64,000 nucleotides of DNA from Bacillus sp. FJAT-44742 (GCF_002797315.1 NZ_KZ454937.1:151439-215438); one strand, 5' to 3'; positions 18,572 to 27,534 are shown, counted from the first letter of the stretch. Notes: a model not told the origin generated them from the letters alone. Made by a program: numbers and translations.

Positions 18572-18721
18572 GGTTTCCTCCGGTAATGATTATAATAGTT
18601 AAATGAAGGTAACCTCCTCTTTTTTTATTTTTACGTGAAAATTACATAGTATATTAAAATATAAATAGGAAACTCTTTTTGGTATAATTATGTAGAATTA
18701 GCACAGGAAGGAGAAAGTTTT

Positions 18722-19012
18722 ATGATAAAAAAGGCCGCAATAGTGATAGTTACAGTAGCAGTTGGAGTATCTTTTGCAAGCAGTACAAGTGCTCATCAAC
18801 ATTATATTGAAACTCCAAACGGTAAACAAGTACTTATCCCGGAAGAGCCAACCCATGTTCATGAGAATCACCATCCAATTCATGAGAGGTTACATACCGG
18901 TCCTGCAGGAGAGCACAGAGCTATTTCTGTAAATGTAGTAAAGCCGGACGGGGAAGGCGGTTATGTGGATAGGGAAAGTGAAGAACCAGTCAATCCGATA
19001 AACAAGAAGTAA
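18722..19012 (+). CDS. Small secreted histidine-rich protein
   Basis: 96 residues. A signal peptide is clear: two lysines, a hydrophobic stretch (AAIVIVTVAVGVSFASS) and a likely cut after STSA, leaving HQHYIETPNGK. The mature part is rich in His and Glu (HVHENHHPIHERLH), suggesting metal binding, but no family is recognised. AGGAAGGAG precedes the ATG, a TATAAT box lies at 18683-18688, and a strong terminator follows at 19064, so it is a single-gene unit. Confidence 0.75.
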   Translation: MIKKAAIVIVTVAVGVSFASSTSAHQHYIETPNGKQVLIPEEPTHVHENHHPIHERLHTGPAGEHRAISVNVVKPDGEGGYVDRESEEPVNPINKK

Positions 19013-19063
19013 CCTAATTAAGATACCTTAAAGAAAGTAGTTCATAAGACCAAATCAAAAGGT

Positions 19064-19091
19064 AAAGGACCGAAGATTTCGGTCCTTTTTT
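19064..19091 (+). terminator. Rho-independent terminator
   Basis: AAAGGACCGAA pairs with TTCGGTCCTTT across a three-base loop, followed by T6. It ends the His-rich secreted protein gene. Confidence 0.9.
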
Positions 19092-19551
19092 GTTCTTTCG
19101 AATTTGCATTGTTTAACCCGCATTTATTCTCGGTACAAAAGAAGTTTTGCAAGCAGCAACATTTTATCTAAATGTACCCGCTTGTGGCCTATCTTATCGT
19201 TTTTTCTTCCACGAAGGTATTCAATTCTCTGGGTATTTCCCTCAACTTGTCTCTATAAAAAGGGAATAGCATTGGTATAGTGAAATCCCAAAAGGGAGGA
19301 ATGTTAAGATTAATATCTTTGCGTGAAATAGTAATTTAATGAAAAAAATAGATAATTACTGATATAATAAGAACACTAAAAGTTCATTTTAAGTGAATGT
19401 ATCCAAAAGCCTTTATAATTTTTATCCTTCTTATGGTAAATTTATGTAAGAGCAACGAAGGACTGACTGTTTATATAGAGAATTTATCCTTAAGTTTCAT
19501 GGTGAAAAAATGAAGTGACGATTAACATAAAATGTTAGTAAGTAGGTGTAA
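19092..19551. other. Intergenic, nothing recognised
   Basis: 460 bases of AT-rich sequence upstream of the Fic gene, presumably containing its promoter. No coding frame, repeat or structured element stands out. Confidence 0.4.
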
Positions 19552-20298
19552 ATGATGGCAAATTTTCATGAAATCAATAAGTTGAAGAAAGAGTTAGATC
19601 AACTAAGGCCACTTCCCCCAGCAGCCGTTAAAAACCTTAAGGAGTTTTATCGGGTGGAATGGACCTATAATTCAAATGCTATAGAAGGCAACACACTATC
19701 CTTAGTAGAAACTAAAGTTGTGCTTGAAGAAGGTTTAACTATTGGTGGGAAGCGTTTACAAGAACATTTTGAAGTCATTAACCATTCTGAGGCTATTGAT
19801 TATATAGAAGAAAAAGTGCAAAATAAAGAGCCTTTAAATGAGGCAACTGTGAAAATGATACACTACTTGATCCTCAAGAATATAGATGATGAAAATGCAG
19901 GAAGATATCGGTCAATAAACGTTAGAATTTCCGGTAGTAAGCACTACCCTCCCCACTTTCTTCAACTCAATAATGAAATGACAGACCTTTTACACTGGTA
20001 TGATAAAGAAAAAAGTAACTTGCACCCAGTAGAGTTAGCTGCGTTATTTCATTTTAAGTTTGTTTATATTCATCCGTTTTCAGACGGGAATGGCAGGACC
20101 GCAAGGTTATTAATGAACTTGGTTCTAATGAGTGAGGGTTATCCTCCGGCTATTGTAAAAGCGGAAGATAATCAGCGAGCAGAATATTATAAAACCTTAG
20201 AAGAGGCAAGCGTTAATCATAACGTAGAACCTTTTAATAAACTAATATCAACATGTGTGGAAGAAAGTTTGAGGAACTATATAAGCACAGTATCTTAA
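19552..20298 (+). CDS. Fic-family protein, class II
   Basis: 248 residues. The catalytic loop HPFSDGNGRTAR (174-185) matches the full Fic motif, so AMP (or other NMP) transfer to a target protein is expected. The N-terminal helix contains SNAIEGN (41-47), the self-inhibitory Ser...Glu motif of class II Fic proteins, so activity is probably restrained within the molecule and no separate antitoxin is needed. No antitoxin gene is adjacent. Its target is unknown. The structured element at 20322 lies just downstream. Confidence 0.92.
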   Translation: MMANFHEINKLKKELDQLRPLPPAAVKNLKEFYRVEWTYNSNAIEGNTLSLVETKVVLEEGLTIGGKRLQEHFEVINHSEAIDYIEEKVQNKEPLNEATVKMIHYLILKNIDDENAGRYRSINVRISGSKHYPPHFLQLNNEMTDLLHWYDKEKSNLHPVELAALFHFKFVYIHPFSDGNGRTARLLMNLVLMSEGYPPAIVKAEDNQRAEYYKTLEEASVNHNVEPFNKLISTCVEESLRNYISTVS

Positions 20299-20321
20299 TG
20301 TGTAGCTAGGTATATTAAGGC

Positions 20322-20414
20322 GGGCTATCAAAATCTACCTAAGCGGTTTTGGTGGTAAACCGTTTTGTAGGCATCAATTAACATGATGTTCCATATTCTT
20401 AAACTTGATAGCCC
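20322..20414. repeat. Branched inverted-repeat element (structured RNA or small palindromic element)
   Basis: GGGCTATCAA (20322-20331) pairs perfectly with TTGATAGCCC (20405-20414). Inside lie two further hairpins: CTAC/GTAG plus CGGTTT/AAACCG (20335-20370) and CATCA/TGATG (20372-20388). This gives a three-way junction of 93 bases. It lies between the Fic gene and the recombinase gene and lacks a T tail on either side. It could be a MITE-like element, a recombinase target or a small RNA. Confidence 0.5.
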
Positions 20415-20687
20415 TGTACTTTATTAGAAAACTTCGGCGCTCCCTCCTCTACTCTATTTAGTTAATGAGGGAAATCGGTGATTTTATTAATTTATCTAGC
20501 AAGGACTACGAAATGTAGATACCGCCAGGTTAAAGAATTTCTGGATAAAGGATAACCAAGTTTATTATATACATTTCTTTTGTATTTTGCAGTTAAATAT
20601 AATATAATTATGTAAACAGAAACATATGTTCGTTAAAATTGGATTTCACGCAAATATCAACATTATTCGACAAAGGTGGTGAACCGC

Positions 20688-21752
20688 TTGGTTAGTCGTG
20701 AAACAACCGTTCATTTACGTAAATTACAAGACTTAAAACAGCATCTTCCCTGGTATGTTGTTGAGTATCTGGAAGTGAAACAACGAAAAAGGATGTCTCC
20801 CTCTACCCTATCCCAGTATGCCAGGGACTACATAAGTTTTTTTACATGGATCGTAAAGCAGGAAATCAGTCCAGAAAAGACTCCCTCCTCTGTTCCTGTA
20901 GAAGTGTTAGCGGACCTTAGAAAAACAGATGCGGAGGCTTATGTCGCTTCTCTTCAGGCTGATCGCGGCCTCTCTGATGATACTGTGAACAGAAACATCT
21001 CTTCGTTAAAGTCACTATTTAAGTACCTTACTACTCAGACGGAGGATGCCCAGGGAGAAAGTTATTTTTATCGGAATGTTTTTGCTAAGATTGAGCTCAT
21101 TCGAAATACAGAGGATGATTCGCAAAAGGCAGCCCATGTAGCGAGCCAAATTTTTCAGGGAAATACCGATAAAGAATTTTTACAGTTCATGGTTGAGGAA
21201 TATCCCACAACCTTGAGTTCTCGTGCGTTGGCTCATTACAAACGCAACATTACCAGAGATGTAGCCATCGTAAGTTTGTTTCTTGGTTCTGGAGTTCGGG
21301 TGTCTGAATTAGTGCAGCTTACCTTGGATGATATCAACTTTAAAAAACAGACCTTAACTGTGTTGCGAAAAGGAAACAAGAAGTCAGTGATCCTTGCCAC
21401 AAAATCTTCTTTAGAAGACGTGAAGGAATACCTAAAGGTGCGTAAGGAGTTAAACATTCCCGACAGTCAAAAGCATGTGTTTGTGTCTAGGTACGGGAAA
21501 GCGTGGTCTCCCCTCTCTGTCCGGGCCGTGCAGCATATTGTCGGCAAATACACCCAGCAGTTTGTGATGAAAATGTCGCCTCACAAATTCCGGCATACCT
21601 TTGCTACGAAGCACTGGCTGGCGAACAAAGATCAAATTTCTTTAATGAGACAGCTTGGTCATAATTCGATTCAAACGACAACAATCTATACCAACATGGA
21701 TATGAGGGATATGGAAAAACAAATGGAAGCAATGGATGAGTATGAAGCTTAA
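20688..21752 (+). CDS. xerS: Tyrosine recombinase, XerS-like
   Basis: A phage-integrase-fold recombinase of about 354 residues, the length of XerS rather than XerC/XerD (about 300). Numbered from the longest frame, which starts at GTG 20676, all catalytic residues are present: R208 (SGVRVSE), K232 (RKGNKK), H303/R306 (HKFRH), H329 (LGHNS) and the nucleophile Y338 (TTIYTNM). An N-terminal SAM-like core-binding domain covers about 25-150. I prefer the TTG start at 20688, eight bases after AAAGGTGG. Its last 245 bases are duplicated at 25942. XerS is a single-recombinase chromosome-dimer resolvase in streptococci; whether this one resolves dimers or moves an element is open. Confidence 0.85.
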   Translation: MVSRETTVHLRKLQDLKQHLPWYVVEYLEVKQRKRMSPSTLSQYARDYISFFTWIVKQEISPEKTPSSVPVEVLADLRKTDAEAYVASLQADRGLSDDTVNRNISSLKSLFKYLTTQTEDAQGESYFYRNVFAKIELIRNTEDDSQKAAHVASQIFQGNTDKEFLQFMVEEYPTTLSSRALAHYKRNITRDVAIVSLFLGSGVRVSELVQLTLDDINFKKQTLTVLRKGNKKSVILATKSSLEDVKEYLKVRKELNIPDSQKHVFVSRYGKAWSPLSVRAVQHIVGKYTQQFVMKMSPHKFRHTFATKHWLANKDQISLMRQLGHNSIQTTTIYTNMDMRDMEKQMEAMDEYEA

Positions 21753-22729
21753 TATTTAACTAAATTACTATCACCTAACATAAAAAGAATCCAGAATATC
21801 ACTGGACTCTTCTAGGAATCATAATATCTAAAGAAAGCCTTTGAAATTAAAGTCCTTAACTATCTCCTGCTTTATGGTAAACAAAAAAGTGATCTCTCTC
21901 CCGCCTTTTGATATTTCCTAAATTACTTTGTTTTCCTAAGCTTAATTGTTTAATAGACAAAATGGGGTTTTTAGGTCTATAAAAATGTATTGGCCTTAGG
22001 GTGTAGTTTACAATATTCCCTACCCTACAATTATATGCTCCCCCCATGAATTAAGGCCCCGGTTAAACGGTGGCCTTTTGTTTCTAATTCCCCATAAGTT
22101 TTTTCCTTACGACCAGTTAAGAAGATTATTTTCTTTTTAATCAGCTACTTTATTGTTCCCTCTCCTTTTTCCTTAACAGAGAAGAGCGTGGTCTGATTTT
22201 CCCCTTAATTTTTTCTCTTAATATTTGAATCGTGCAGTGTAGGTAGGCATTTTGCGGGGAGTTCCTAGTCTCTTCTGCCTCACAAAAAAGGATGTTAACA
22301 GCGTTTTCCTTCTTCCCTTTCTACTTCTTCCTGTTACACATTGGTTATAATTTTTTCTGTGCTACAGAATCTCTCTTTTCCTAATTAACGGACCTTACAT
22401 TATAAAGGCCTTAATTCCTATGTAGAAATGTACAACTTTTATTTCTCATAGTTACTACTTTTTGAAGGTGTAAGGAATTTTATTCCACCCTTTTTCTCGA
22501 AGAAGCCTACTTGTATTCATTCTTAAGATAGTGCCTTGTTTTAATAGGAGCTTCCCCCCATCCGTTGGCCTAAAGGTCATTTTTTCTGTATAAACAATCG
22601 CATTTTGAAGAGGGCATCAAAAAAAGAGATGTCTTTTGAAATGTGTCTTTCTCCCGTGGTAACTATCCAAACCATTCTAAAAAAACTACATAGTAGTAAG
22701 TATAGCTTTGTGAAAGGAGTGAGTTAAAG
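21753..22729. other. Long non-coding stretch after the recombinase
   Basis: About 980 bases. A weak hairpin (AAGAATCCAG/CTGGACTCTT, 21785-21812) could end the recombinase gene. A third, degenerate copy of the hairpin/small-peptide element lies near 21990-22075. The rest is AT-rich with no convincing frame on either strand. Confidence 0.45.
21990..22080. repeat. Hairpin/small-peptide repeat element, degenerate copy 3
   Basis: On the minus strand an ATG (22045-22047) opens MGGAYN, echoing MGAYNN of copy 2, and on the plus strand a hairpin AAGGCC...GGCCTT (22053-22078) with a T-rich tail follows. The peptide frame runs 63 codons, but with no ribosome site. Similarity to copies 1 and 2 is short, so membership is tentative. 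Confidence 0.3.
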
Positions 22730-22975
22730 ATGGGAGTTGTAGGTTTTTGTCTCGTTACAGTAGAAATTACAGCTATTGATGGCGTAGACCTTATAGAGCC
22801 AATTGTTGTTTTTGAAGAACAATCTTTCCCCTCAGCTAATGGCACCGTAACGTTTGAGGTATTCGGAGAAGAGATCACTGTTCCTTGTCCAACTGAAGAG
22901 CCTGTTGAAGAAACCATTGAGGTAGCAGGTATTGGAGTGCTTACGCTGCAAATTACAGCTGAAGAGGGAGCTTAA
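22730..22975 (+). CDS. Small acidic protein, unknown
   Basis: 81 residues, strongly acidic (about 15 Glu/Asp, no Lys or Arg), with alternating hydrophobic patterns such as VEITAIDGVDLIEPIVVF and LTLQITAEEGA that suggest beta strands. A strong GAAAGGAG ribosome site precedes the ATG and a good terminator follows at 22999. The absence of basic residues is unusual. It sits beside the YheC-type spore gene, so a spore-surface role is possible, but I recognise no family. Confidence 0.7.
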   Translation: MGVVGFCLVTVEITAIDGVDLIEPIVVFEEQSFPSANGTVTFEVFGEEITVPCPTEEPVEETIEVAGIGVLTLQITAEEGA

Positions 22976-22998
22976 TATATCTCTATCTTTGTAGGAAG

Positions 22999-23030
22999 AA
23001 GGGTTGCTTCACACTGGCAACCCTTGTCTA
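22999..23030 (+). terminator. Rho-independent terminator
   Basis: AAGGGTTGC (22999-23007) pairs with GCAACCCTT (23017-23025). It follows the small acidic protein gene by 23 bases; the T tract is short. Confidence 0.7.
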
Positions 23031-23136
23031 TAAATCTCAATAGTAAACCGCTTATACGGTTCCTATTTTAAATTGCCTATTGTCTAAACATGGTAGAGAT
23101 GAAAATGAAAAATACATACAAGGAGGTGACAAACGT

Positions 23137-24669
23137 ATGGAGAAAAAGCCTTTGATTGGTATTTTAGTAAGGAAGCCTATTAAGTTACGAAATTATGAAA
23201 TGGCAAAATCACTAAACATCGATTTACTAGTATTTACTCCCAAAGGGATAAACTGGACGAAAAAGAAAATTCGTGGTTGGTTTTTTAATGGACATTCCTG
23301 GCAGCGAAAAAGTTGTCCTTTTCCTTCAGCCGTATATAACCGACGTTACTCAGCAAATAAAAATCTCGTAACTAAACTAGAAAAAATTATTGGCAAGGGG
23401 AAAGTATTTAACACCATTACTTGGCTCGATAAGTGGGTTACACACCAGATATTACAAAAAAGCTCTATAAAAAGTTATTTACCACACACCTCTTTATATC
23501 AAAGCGAAAACTTTTTAGACCTATTAACAACCTACCGAAAACTCATATTAAAACCTTGCAAAGGTAGCTTAGGGAAACAGGTTTACTTGGTTGAGTTGAC
23601 CGATGACAATAAATATAAATTATATATTAATACACAAAAACAGGAAACTTCTCAGTCAGTGCCCGAACACGACCCAGATTCCATTAAAAAAAGTAATATG
23701 TCTAAGGAAGACAATGAAACAAATAAACAGAAATTACATGCCTTACTAAATGATGAAAGGTTGTATGACCAAGCAAAGATCAATACCGATAATCAAGATG
23801 AGTTTATAAAAAGCATTGACGAGTTAATCAAAGATAAGACGTTTCTTGTTCAACAGTTTATTTCTCTGGATCAAACTGAGCAGAAAATTTATGACCTTCG
23901 CGTATATGTCCATAGAAATGAGCAAGGGAAATGGTTTATCACTGGCGCCGTTAGTAGAATAGGCAACAAAACGTCCTACATTACAAATATGTCTTCCGAA
24001 ATCAAAAGTCTATCTGATATTCTTAAAAGTAATAATATGTTGACTGCTTATCAAATGGATGCGATCAAAACAATAAGTATACAAGTTGCACAAGAACTAG
24101 AAAAGGCCCTAGGCCACATGGGTGAGTTAGGAATAGATTTTGGAATAGATCAAAAAGGAAAACCTTGGCTGATTGAAGTGAATGGAAAACCACAAAAAAT
24201 CAGTATTCTTAGGCGTGTACGAGACCCTGATTTAACTAGGGAATTATATGCCATGCCACTAAAGTATGCCTACTTTTTAGCAACCAATAAAGTCATACCT
24301 AACTCACCTGTTCACTCTACCAGCCCCGATGTTCCTGCAGGAAACCTTGGGTTTAATCCAAGCCTCCTTGAGAGAACCATTTTGGAACGAAAAAGGGATA
24401 CGGAAAAAGACAGAGAAATTGCGGAGCTAGAACAACACTTAAAAGAGACTAGACAAGAATTAGAGAAAACTAAAAGTGGTTACAAAAAACTCATGGAGAA
24501 GTTTGCTCTGGTAAGCAAACGAGAAGCAGAAAAGGATAAAACGATTGACGCGCTTGAAAAAAGGTTAAACCACACGGAACAAGAATTAGAGGAAACGAAA
24601 CAGGTGTTAATTGCCTCCAAAAATAGTATTGAAAAACTACAAAAAAAATGGTGGGAATTTTGGAAATAA
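23137..24669 (+). CDS. YheC/YheD-family endospore coat-associated ATP-grasp protein with C-terminal coiled coil
   Basis: 510 residues from the ATG at 23137, which follows AAGGAGGTGA; a frame upstream adds 19 residues without a ribosome site. The N-terminal 400 residues match YheC/YheD: PLIGILVRKP at the start, LILKPCKGSLGKQ (phosphate-binding loop region), VQQFISL, DLRVYVHRNEQGKW and GIDFGIDQKGKPWLIEVNGKPQ with the metal-binding acidic residues. After about residue 415 a heptad-like Glu/Lys-rich coiled coil runs to the end (KKWWEFWK). B. subtilis homologues are coat-associated; the ligase substrate is unknown. The coiled-coil tail is longer than in those homologues. Confidence 0.85.
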   Translation: MEKKPLIGILVRKPIKLRNYEMAKSLNIDLLVFTPKGINWTKKKIRGWFFNGHSWQRKSCPFPSAVYNRRYSANKNLVTKLEKIIGKGKVFNTITWLDKWVTHQILQKSSIKSYLPHTSLYQSENFLDLLTTYRKLILKPCKGSLGKQVYLVELTDDNKYKLYINTQKQETSQSVPEHDPDSIKKSNMSKEDNETNKQKLHALLNDERLYDQAKINTDNQDEFIKSIDELIKDKTFLVQQFISLDQTEQKIYDLRVYVHRNEQGKWFITGAVSRIGNKTSYITNMSSEIKSLSDILKSNNMLTAYQMDAIKTISIQVAQELEKALGHMGELGIDFGIDQKGKPWLIEVNGKPQKISILRRVRDPDLTRELYAMPLKYAYFLATNKVIPNSPVHSTSPDVPAGNLGFNPSLLERTILERKRDTEKDREIAELEQHLKETRQELEKTKSGYKKLMEKFALVSKREAEKDKTIDALEKRLNHTEQELEETKQVLIASKNSIEKLQKKWWEFWK

Positions 24670-24791
24670 TCCTTCCATGGCGTGTTTGTAGGGTATCCTT
24701 TTAATAATGGCCCTTACCCGTTATATGCGCCTAGTCTTCTTCAAGTTAGTGCACGCTTATCCCACAGATAAGCCATCCATAGAACAATATA

Positions 24792-24834
24792 AGAAAAAGG
24801 CCTGCTTTAGTTTCCTTTAGACTAAAGCAGGCCC
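24792..24834 (-). terminator. Rho-independent terminator of the hsp20 gene
   Basis: GGCCTGCTTTAGT pairs with ACTAAAGCAGGCC (13 bp); on the minus strand a T run follows. It lies just beyond the Hsp20 stop. Confidence 0.88.
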
Positions 24835-24841
24835 TCGATTG

Positions 24842-25273
24842 TTAGTTAATATCTATGCGGCGTAGAGTTGTTTGGGAAGATTCATCTTTAGGAACTTCTA
24901 ACTCGAACACGCCATCTGTAAACGTCGCCTTAATTTCATCCTCTTTAATGACCTGAAGGTAGAATTTTCTCACAAATTCTCCGTATTGACGTTCCTGGTG
25001 AATATATTTATTCTTATCTGTTTCTTTTTGTTCTTCCCTTACTCCTTTAATTGTTAAATATTTGTCGTTGTACTCAATATCAATGTCTTCTTTGTGAAAT
25101 CCAGGAAGATCAGCTTCTATAACATATTTACTACCCTCATCGCGGATATCTGCCTTGAAACGATTAATGTTTTGAAAAGCAGGAAAGAAATTATCATTGA
25201 AGAAGTCACTAAAAAATCCAAACCGTTCATTCACTAGGTCAAAATTTCGACGCATAGGTGTTAGGTTTGCCAT
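24842..25273 (-). CDS. Hsp20/alpha-crystallin family small heat-shock protein
   Basis: 143 residues, typical of bacterial small heat-shock proteins. The alpha-crystallin domain (about 38-140) includes YVIEADLPGFHKEDIDIEY, LTIKGVREE, the QERQYGEFVRKFYL block, GVFELEVPK and an RRIDIN end. It would hold unfolding proteins in an ATP-independent way and form oligomers. AGGAGG precedes the ATG and a sigma-A promoter lies at 25322-25350. No CIRCE operator is visible. The gene is a single unit with its own terminator. Confidence 0.93.
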   Translation of the reverse strand: MANLTPMRRNFDLVNERFGFFSDFFNDNFFPAFQNINRFKADIRDEGSKYVIEADLPGFHKEDIDIEYNDKYLTIKGVREEQKETDKNKYIHQERQYGEFVRKFYLQVIKEDEIKATFTDGVFELEVPKDESSQTTLRRIDIN

Positions 25274-25321
25274 TTAGCATTCCTCCTTTGATAATGTTTT
25301 GATATTTCCTTTTCAATTAAT

Positions 25322-25350
25322 AGCATAAAAATGCGTGTGATTTTTGTCAA
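25322..25350 (-). promoter_or_regulatory. Sigma-A promoter of the hsp20 gene
   Basis: On the minus strand TTGACA (25345-25350) is followed after 17 bases by TATGCT (25322-25327), about 50 bases upstream of the start codon. Confidence 0.75.
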
Positions 25351-25700
25351 GAGGATAATGTGAGAAAATAAATGGTGATGAAATGAATCAAATAATTTTG
25401 CTCTGAGCTAATAACAGGAGAACAAAAAACCTCTTAACAAAACAAGCCTCCAACTTCGAGAAAAACAACAATGATAGAATAGTACTAAGGTAACTATAGA
25501 CATAGGGAAACTTTATTAATCTGCCGTGTTATGCTTGACGTAATTATTTCCATGGCTTGTAAAAGCACCTTTTCTGTCCCATTGTATGATATTATCAAGT
25601 ATCTCACTGGTCAAATACATAGGGGGATGTAAAAAAAATAGTATGGAGTAGCCTAAGGTGTCCCTCCTATGGTTAAAAACAGATCTTAAAGGGTGGTATT
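25351..25700. other. Intergenic, nothing recognised
   Basis: 350 AT-rich bases between the hsp20 promoter and the broken DUF3189 gene, ending in its AAGGGTGG ribosome site. No coding frame or clear repeat. Confidence 0.4.
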
Positions 25701-25935
25701 ATGATATACATCTACAATGATTAAGGGGGTACGCACACGACGGCCTTGGCTGCTGCCTTTCATTTGAAAAAACTTCCCTCCTTGGAAAGAAAGCTGACTT
25801 CTGAAGAAATACTTCGTGTCGATTATTTTAACCAATTAACAAATGAAGACAAAGGGAAACTTATTTTTCATGGAAATGATGAAGAGGGAAATCCCGTTTA
25901 TACCATAGGACGGAAACGAAACAACTTGTGGTGCC
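25701..25935 (+). pseudogene. DUF3189-family gene, nonsense-mutated and 3'-truncated
   Basis: The ATG at 25701 follows AAGGGTGG and encodes MIYIYND, then TAA (25722-25724) where the family has an aromatic residue, and continues in frame as GGTHTTALAAAFHLKKL, a clear DUF3189 match. The frame runs on through FHGNDEEGNPVYTIGRKR and then breaks off near 25935, where recombinase sequence begins. The usual protein is about 150 residues; only about 75 are left. One nonsense mutation plus a lost 3' half make it a pseudogene. The truncation point marks an insertion or recombination junction. Confidence 0.8.
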
Positions 25936-25941
25936 AGCAAT

Positions 25942-26190
25942 CCCCTCTCTGTCCGGGGTGTGCAGCATATTGTCGGCAAATACACCCAGCAGTTTGTTAT
26001 GAAAATGTCTCCTCATAAGTTTCGCCATACTTTCGCAACAAAGCATTGGCTGGCGAATAAAGATCAAATTTCTTTAATGAGACAGCTGGGTCATAATTCT
26101 ATCCAAACCACAACCATCTACACCAATATGGATATGAGAGATATGGAGAAACGAATGGAAGCAATGGATGAATACGAAGCGAAGGAGTAG
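25942..26190 (+). pseudogene. 3' fragment of a XerS-like recombinase gene
   Basis: From CCCCTCTCTGTCCGG on, the sequence nearly duplicates the end of the recombinase gene at 21510-21752. It encodes 82 residues containing HKFRH, LGHNS and the tyrosine of TTIYTNM, with mostly silent differences and a two-residue longer end. It has no start of its own and joins the broken DUF3189 gene in another frame. It must be a remnant left by duplication, insertion or recombination. Confidence 0.85.
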
Positions 26191-26253
26191 TTTTAAGCCA
26201 AGGACTGTCTATTTTTAAGCTCAGCTTATGAGTAAAGTTAAGAGGTTATACAC

Positions 26254-26807
26254 ATGGAAACATCAAAACCACAATTATGGAGTAAAAATTTTATCCTCAT
26301 GCCATTGATCACTTTTTTCATTGCACTCACTTATTTTTTAACGATAACATCCATAGCTGGGTATGCTATGGATGGTTTTGATGGTACTTAAGGAATGGCT
26401 GGACTTGCCGCAAGTGTTTTTGTTATTGGCGGTCTTACTTTTCGTATTCTGACAGGAAAATACATTGACATCATCGGCAGAAAAAAGCTGTTTTTTATTG
26501 CATTTTAGCTTTCTTACTTTCTAGCAGGGCACTTAAATCTTTTAATACTCATTCGTTTTCTACATGCGCACTCGTTGGGATAGTGCTGACTGTGATGCAA
26601 ATTGCTGTGATCGATATCATCCCTGTTAAACACCAAGGAGAAGGAATTAGTTTTTATACTTTAAGTTTTATTCTAGCAACTGCTATTGGACCTTTTCTGG
26701 GCCTTGTAATGATTCAGTTATACAAGTATACACCTGCGATTTTGACTGGCATTGGTATTTTATTAACCTTGTTTACAACGTTACCTTTAATTAAATTTAC
26801 AAGGTAG
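26254..26807 (+). pseudogene. MFS transporter, degraded and truncated
   Basis: The ATG at 26254 opens METSKPQLWSKNF and a first hydrophobic helix, then TAA interrupts before GMAGLAASVFVIGGL. A second stop follows FFIAF, and a deletion or frame change precedes DIIPVKHQGEGISFYTLS. The blocks match the first half of drug-efflux-type MFS proteins (RFLH, the basic GRKK loop, DIIP...GEGI). The second six helices are missing. The intact TauE/SafE gene starts 10 bases later. Confidence 0.85.
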
Positions 26808-26817
26808 TGATAAAAAA

Positions 26818-27534
26818 ATGGAAGATATAATCTTAGCTGCTATTATTGTTCTTTTTGCTTCAATGTTACAAGCATGCACTGGGTTTGGCTTTTCAATTAT
26901 GGCCACTCCCTTTTTGCTTTTGGTTTTTGAACCGAGAACTGCTATCCAAATTAATATTATTCTATCTATCCTTATTTCAATATTTATGGTTCCAGGAATA
27001 TTCGAGCATATTAACAAAGGATTACTAAAGAAGTTAATTTTCAGTAGTGTGATTGGAAGTCCCTTTGGGATTTTAATTTATTTATATCTTGATGTTGAAT
27101 TACTAAAATTAGTTATCAGTATATTAATTTTGGTATTAACCATATTATTAATTTTAAAATTTAGAATTAGGCGATCGCATAGTAAAGATTATGTAAGCGG
27201 AGGAGTATCCGGTTTACTAACAACAAGTATAGGAATGCCGGGACCCCCGTTACTTTTATATTTTACAGGTGTTAGTATTGATAAAGCTGTCTTAAGAAGT
27301 ACCACCCTCGCTTTTTATTTGTTTATTTACTCAATAAGTTTGGGAATGCAAATTACTTTTGGATCGACTTCACGTGAAATTTGGATAGTTTCTATTAGTT
27401 TATTTCCACTGATGTTTATTGGAATGTTTGCAGGTAGATGGTTATTTAAACATTTAAGCCAACAAGTTTTTCAGGTTATCACATATATAATCTTAGCCAT
27501 GACAGGATTTTATTTACTTTTCACTTCAATATAA
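26818..27534 (+). CDS. TauE/SafE-family anion exporter (putative sulfite exporter)
   Basis: 238 residues with about eight hydrophobic segments. The N-terminal FASMLQACTGFGFSIMATP and central GGVSGLLTTSIGMPGPPLLLYF are the two pseudo-repeat signatures of TauE/SafE proteins. Family members export sulfite, sulfoacetate or related anions released during organosulfonate breakdown. The sulfolactate operon, whose sulfo-lyase releases sulfite, starts about 2 kb downstream on the other strand. A decayed relative sits at 34400. Its start codon lies just after the MFS pseudogene, with a weak ribosome site, so expression may be low. Confidence 0.82.
   Translation: MEDIILAAIIVLFASMLQACTGFGFSIMATPFLLLVFEPRTAIQINIILSILISIFMVPGIFEHINKGLLKKLIFSSVIGSPFGILIYLYLDVELLKLVISILILVLTILLILKFRIRRSHSKDYVSGGVSGLLTTSIGMPGPPLLLYFTGVSIDKAVLRSTTLAFYLFIYSISLGMQITFGSTSREIWIVSISLFPLMFIGMFAGRWLFKHLSQQVFQVITYIILAMTGFYLLFTSI

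Noticed and set aside
20322-20414. An integron attC site next to the tyrosine recombinase
   Set aside because: The core GTTRRRY boxes and cassette genes are missing and the recombinase lacks any IntI-type features, so only a branched inverted repeat is claimed.
21856-22047. A 63-codon minus-strand gene starting MGGAYN
   Set aside because: No ribosome site, and beyond the first six residues the composition is not protein-like; reported only as a degenerate repeat copy.
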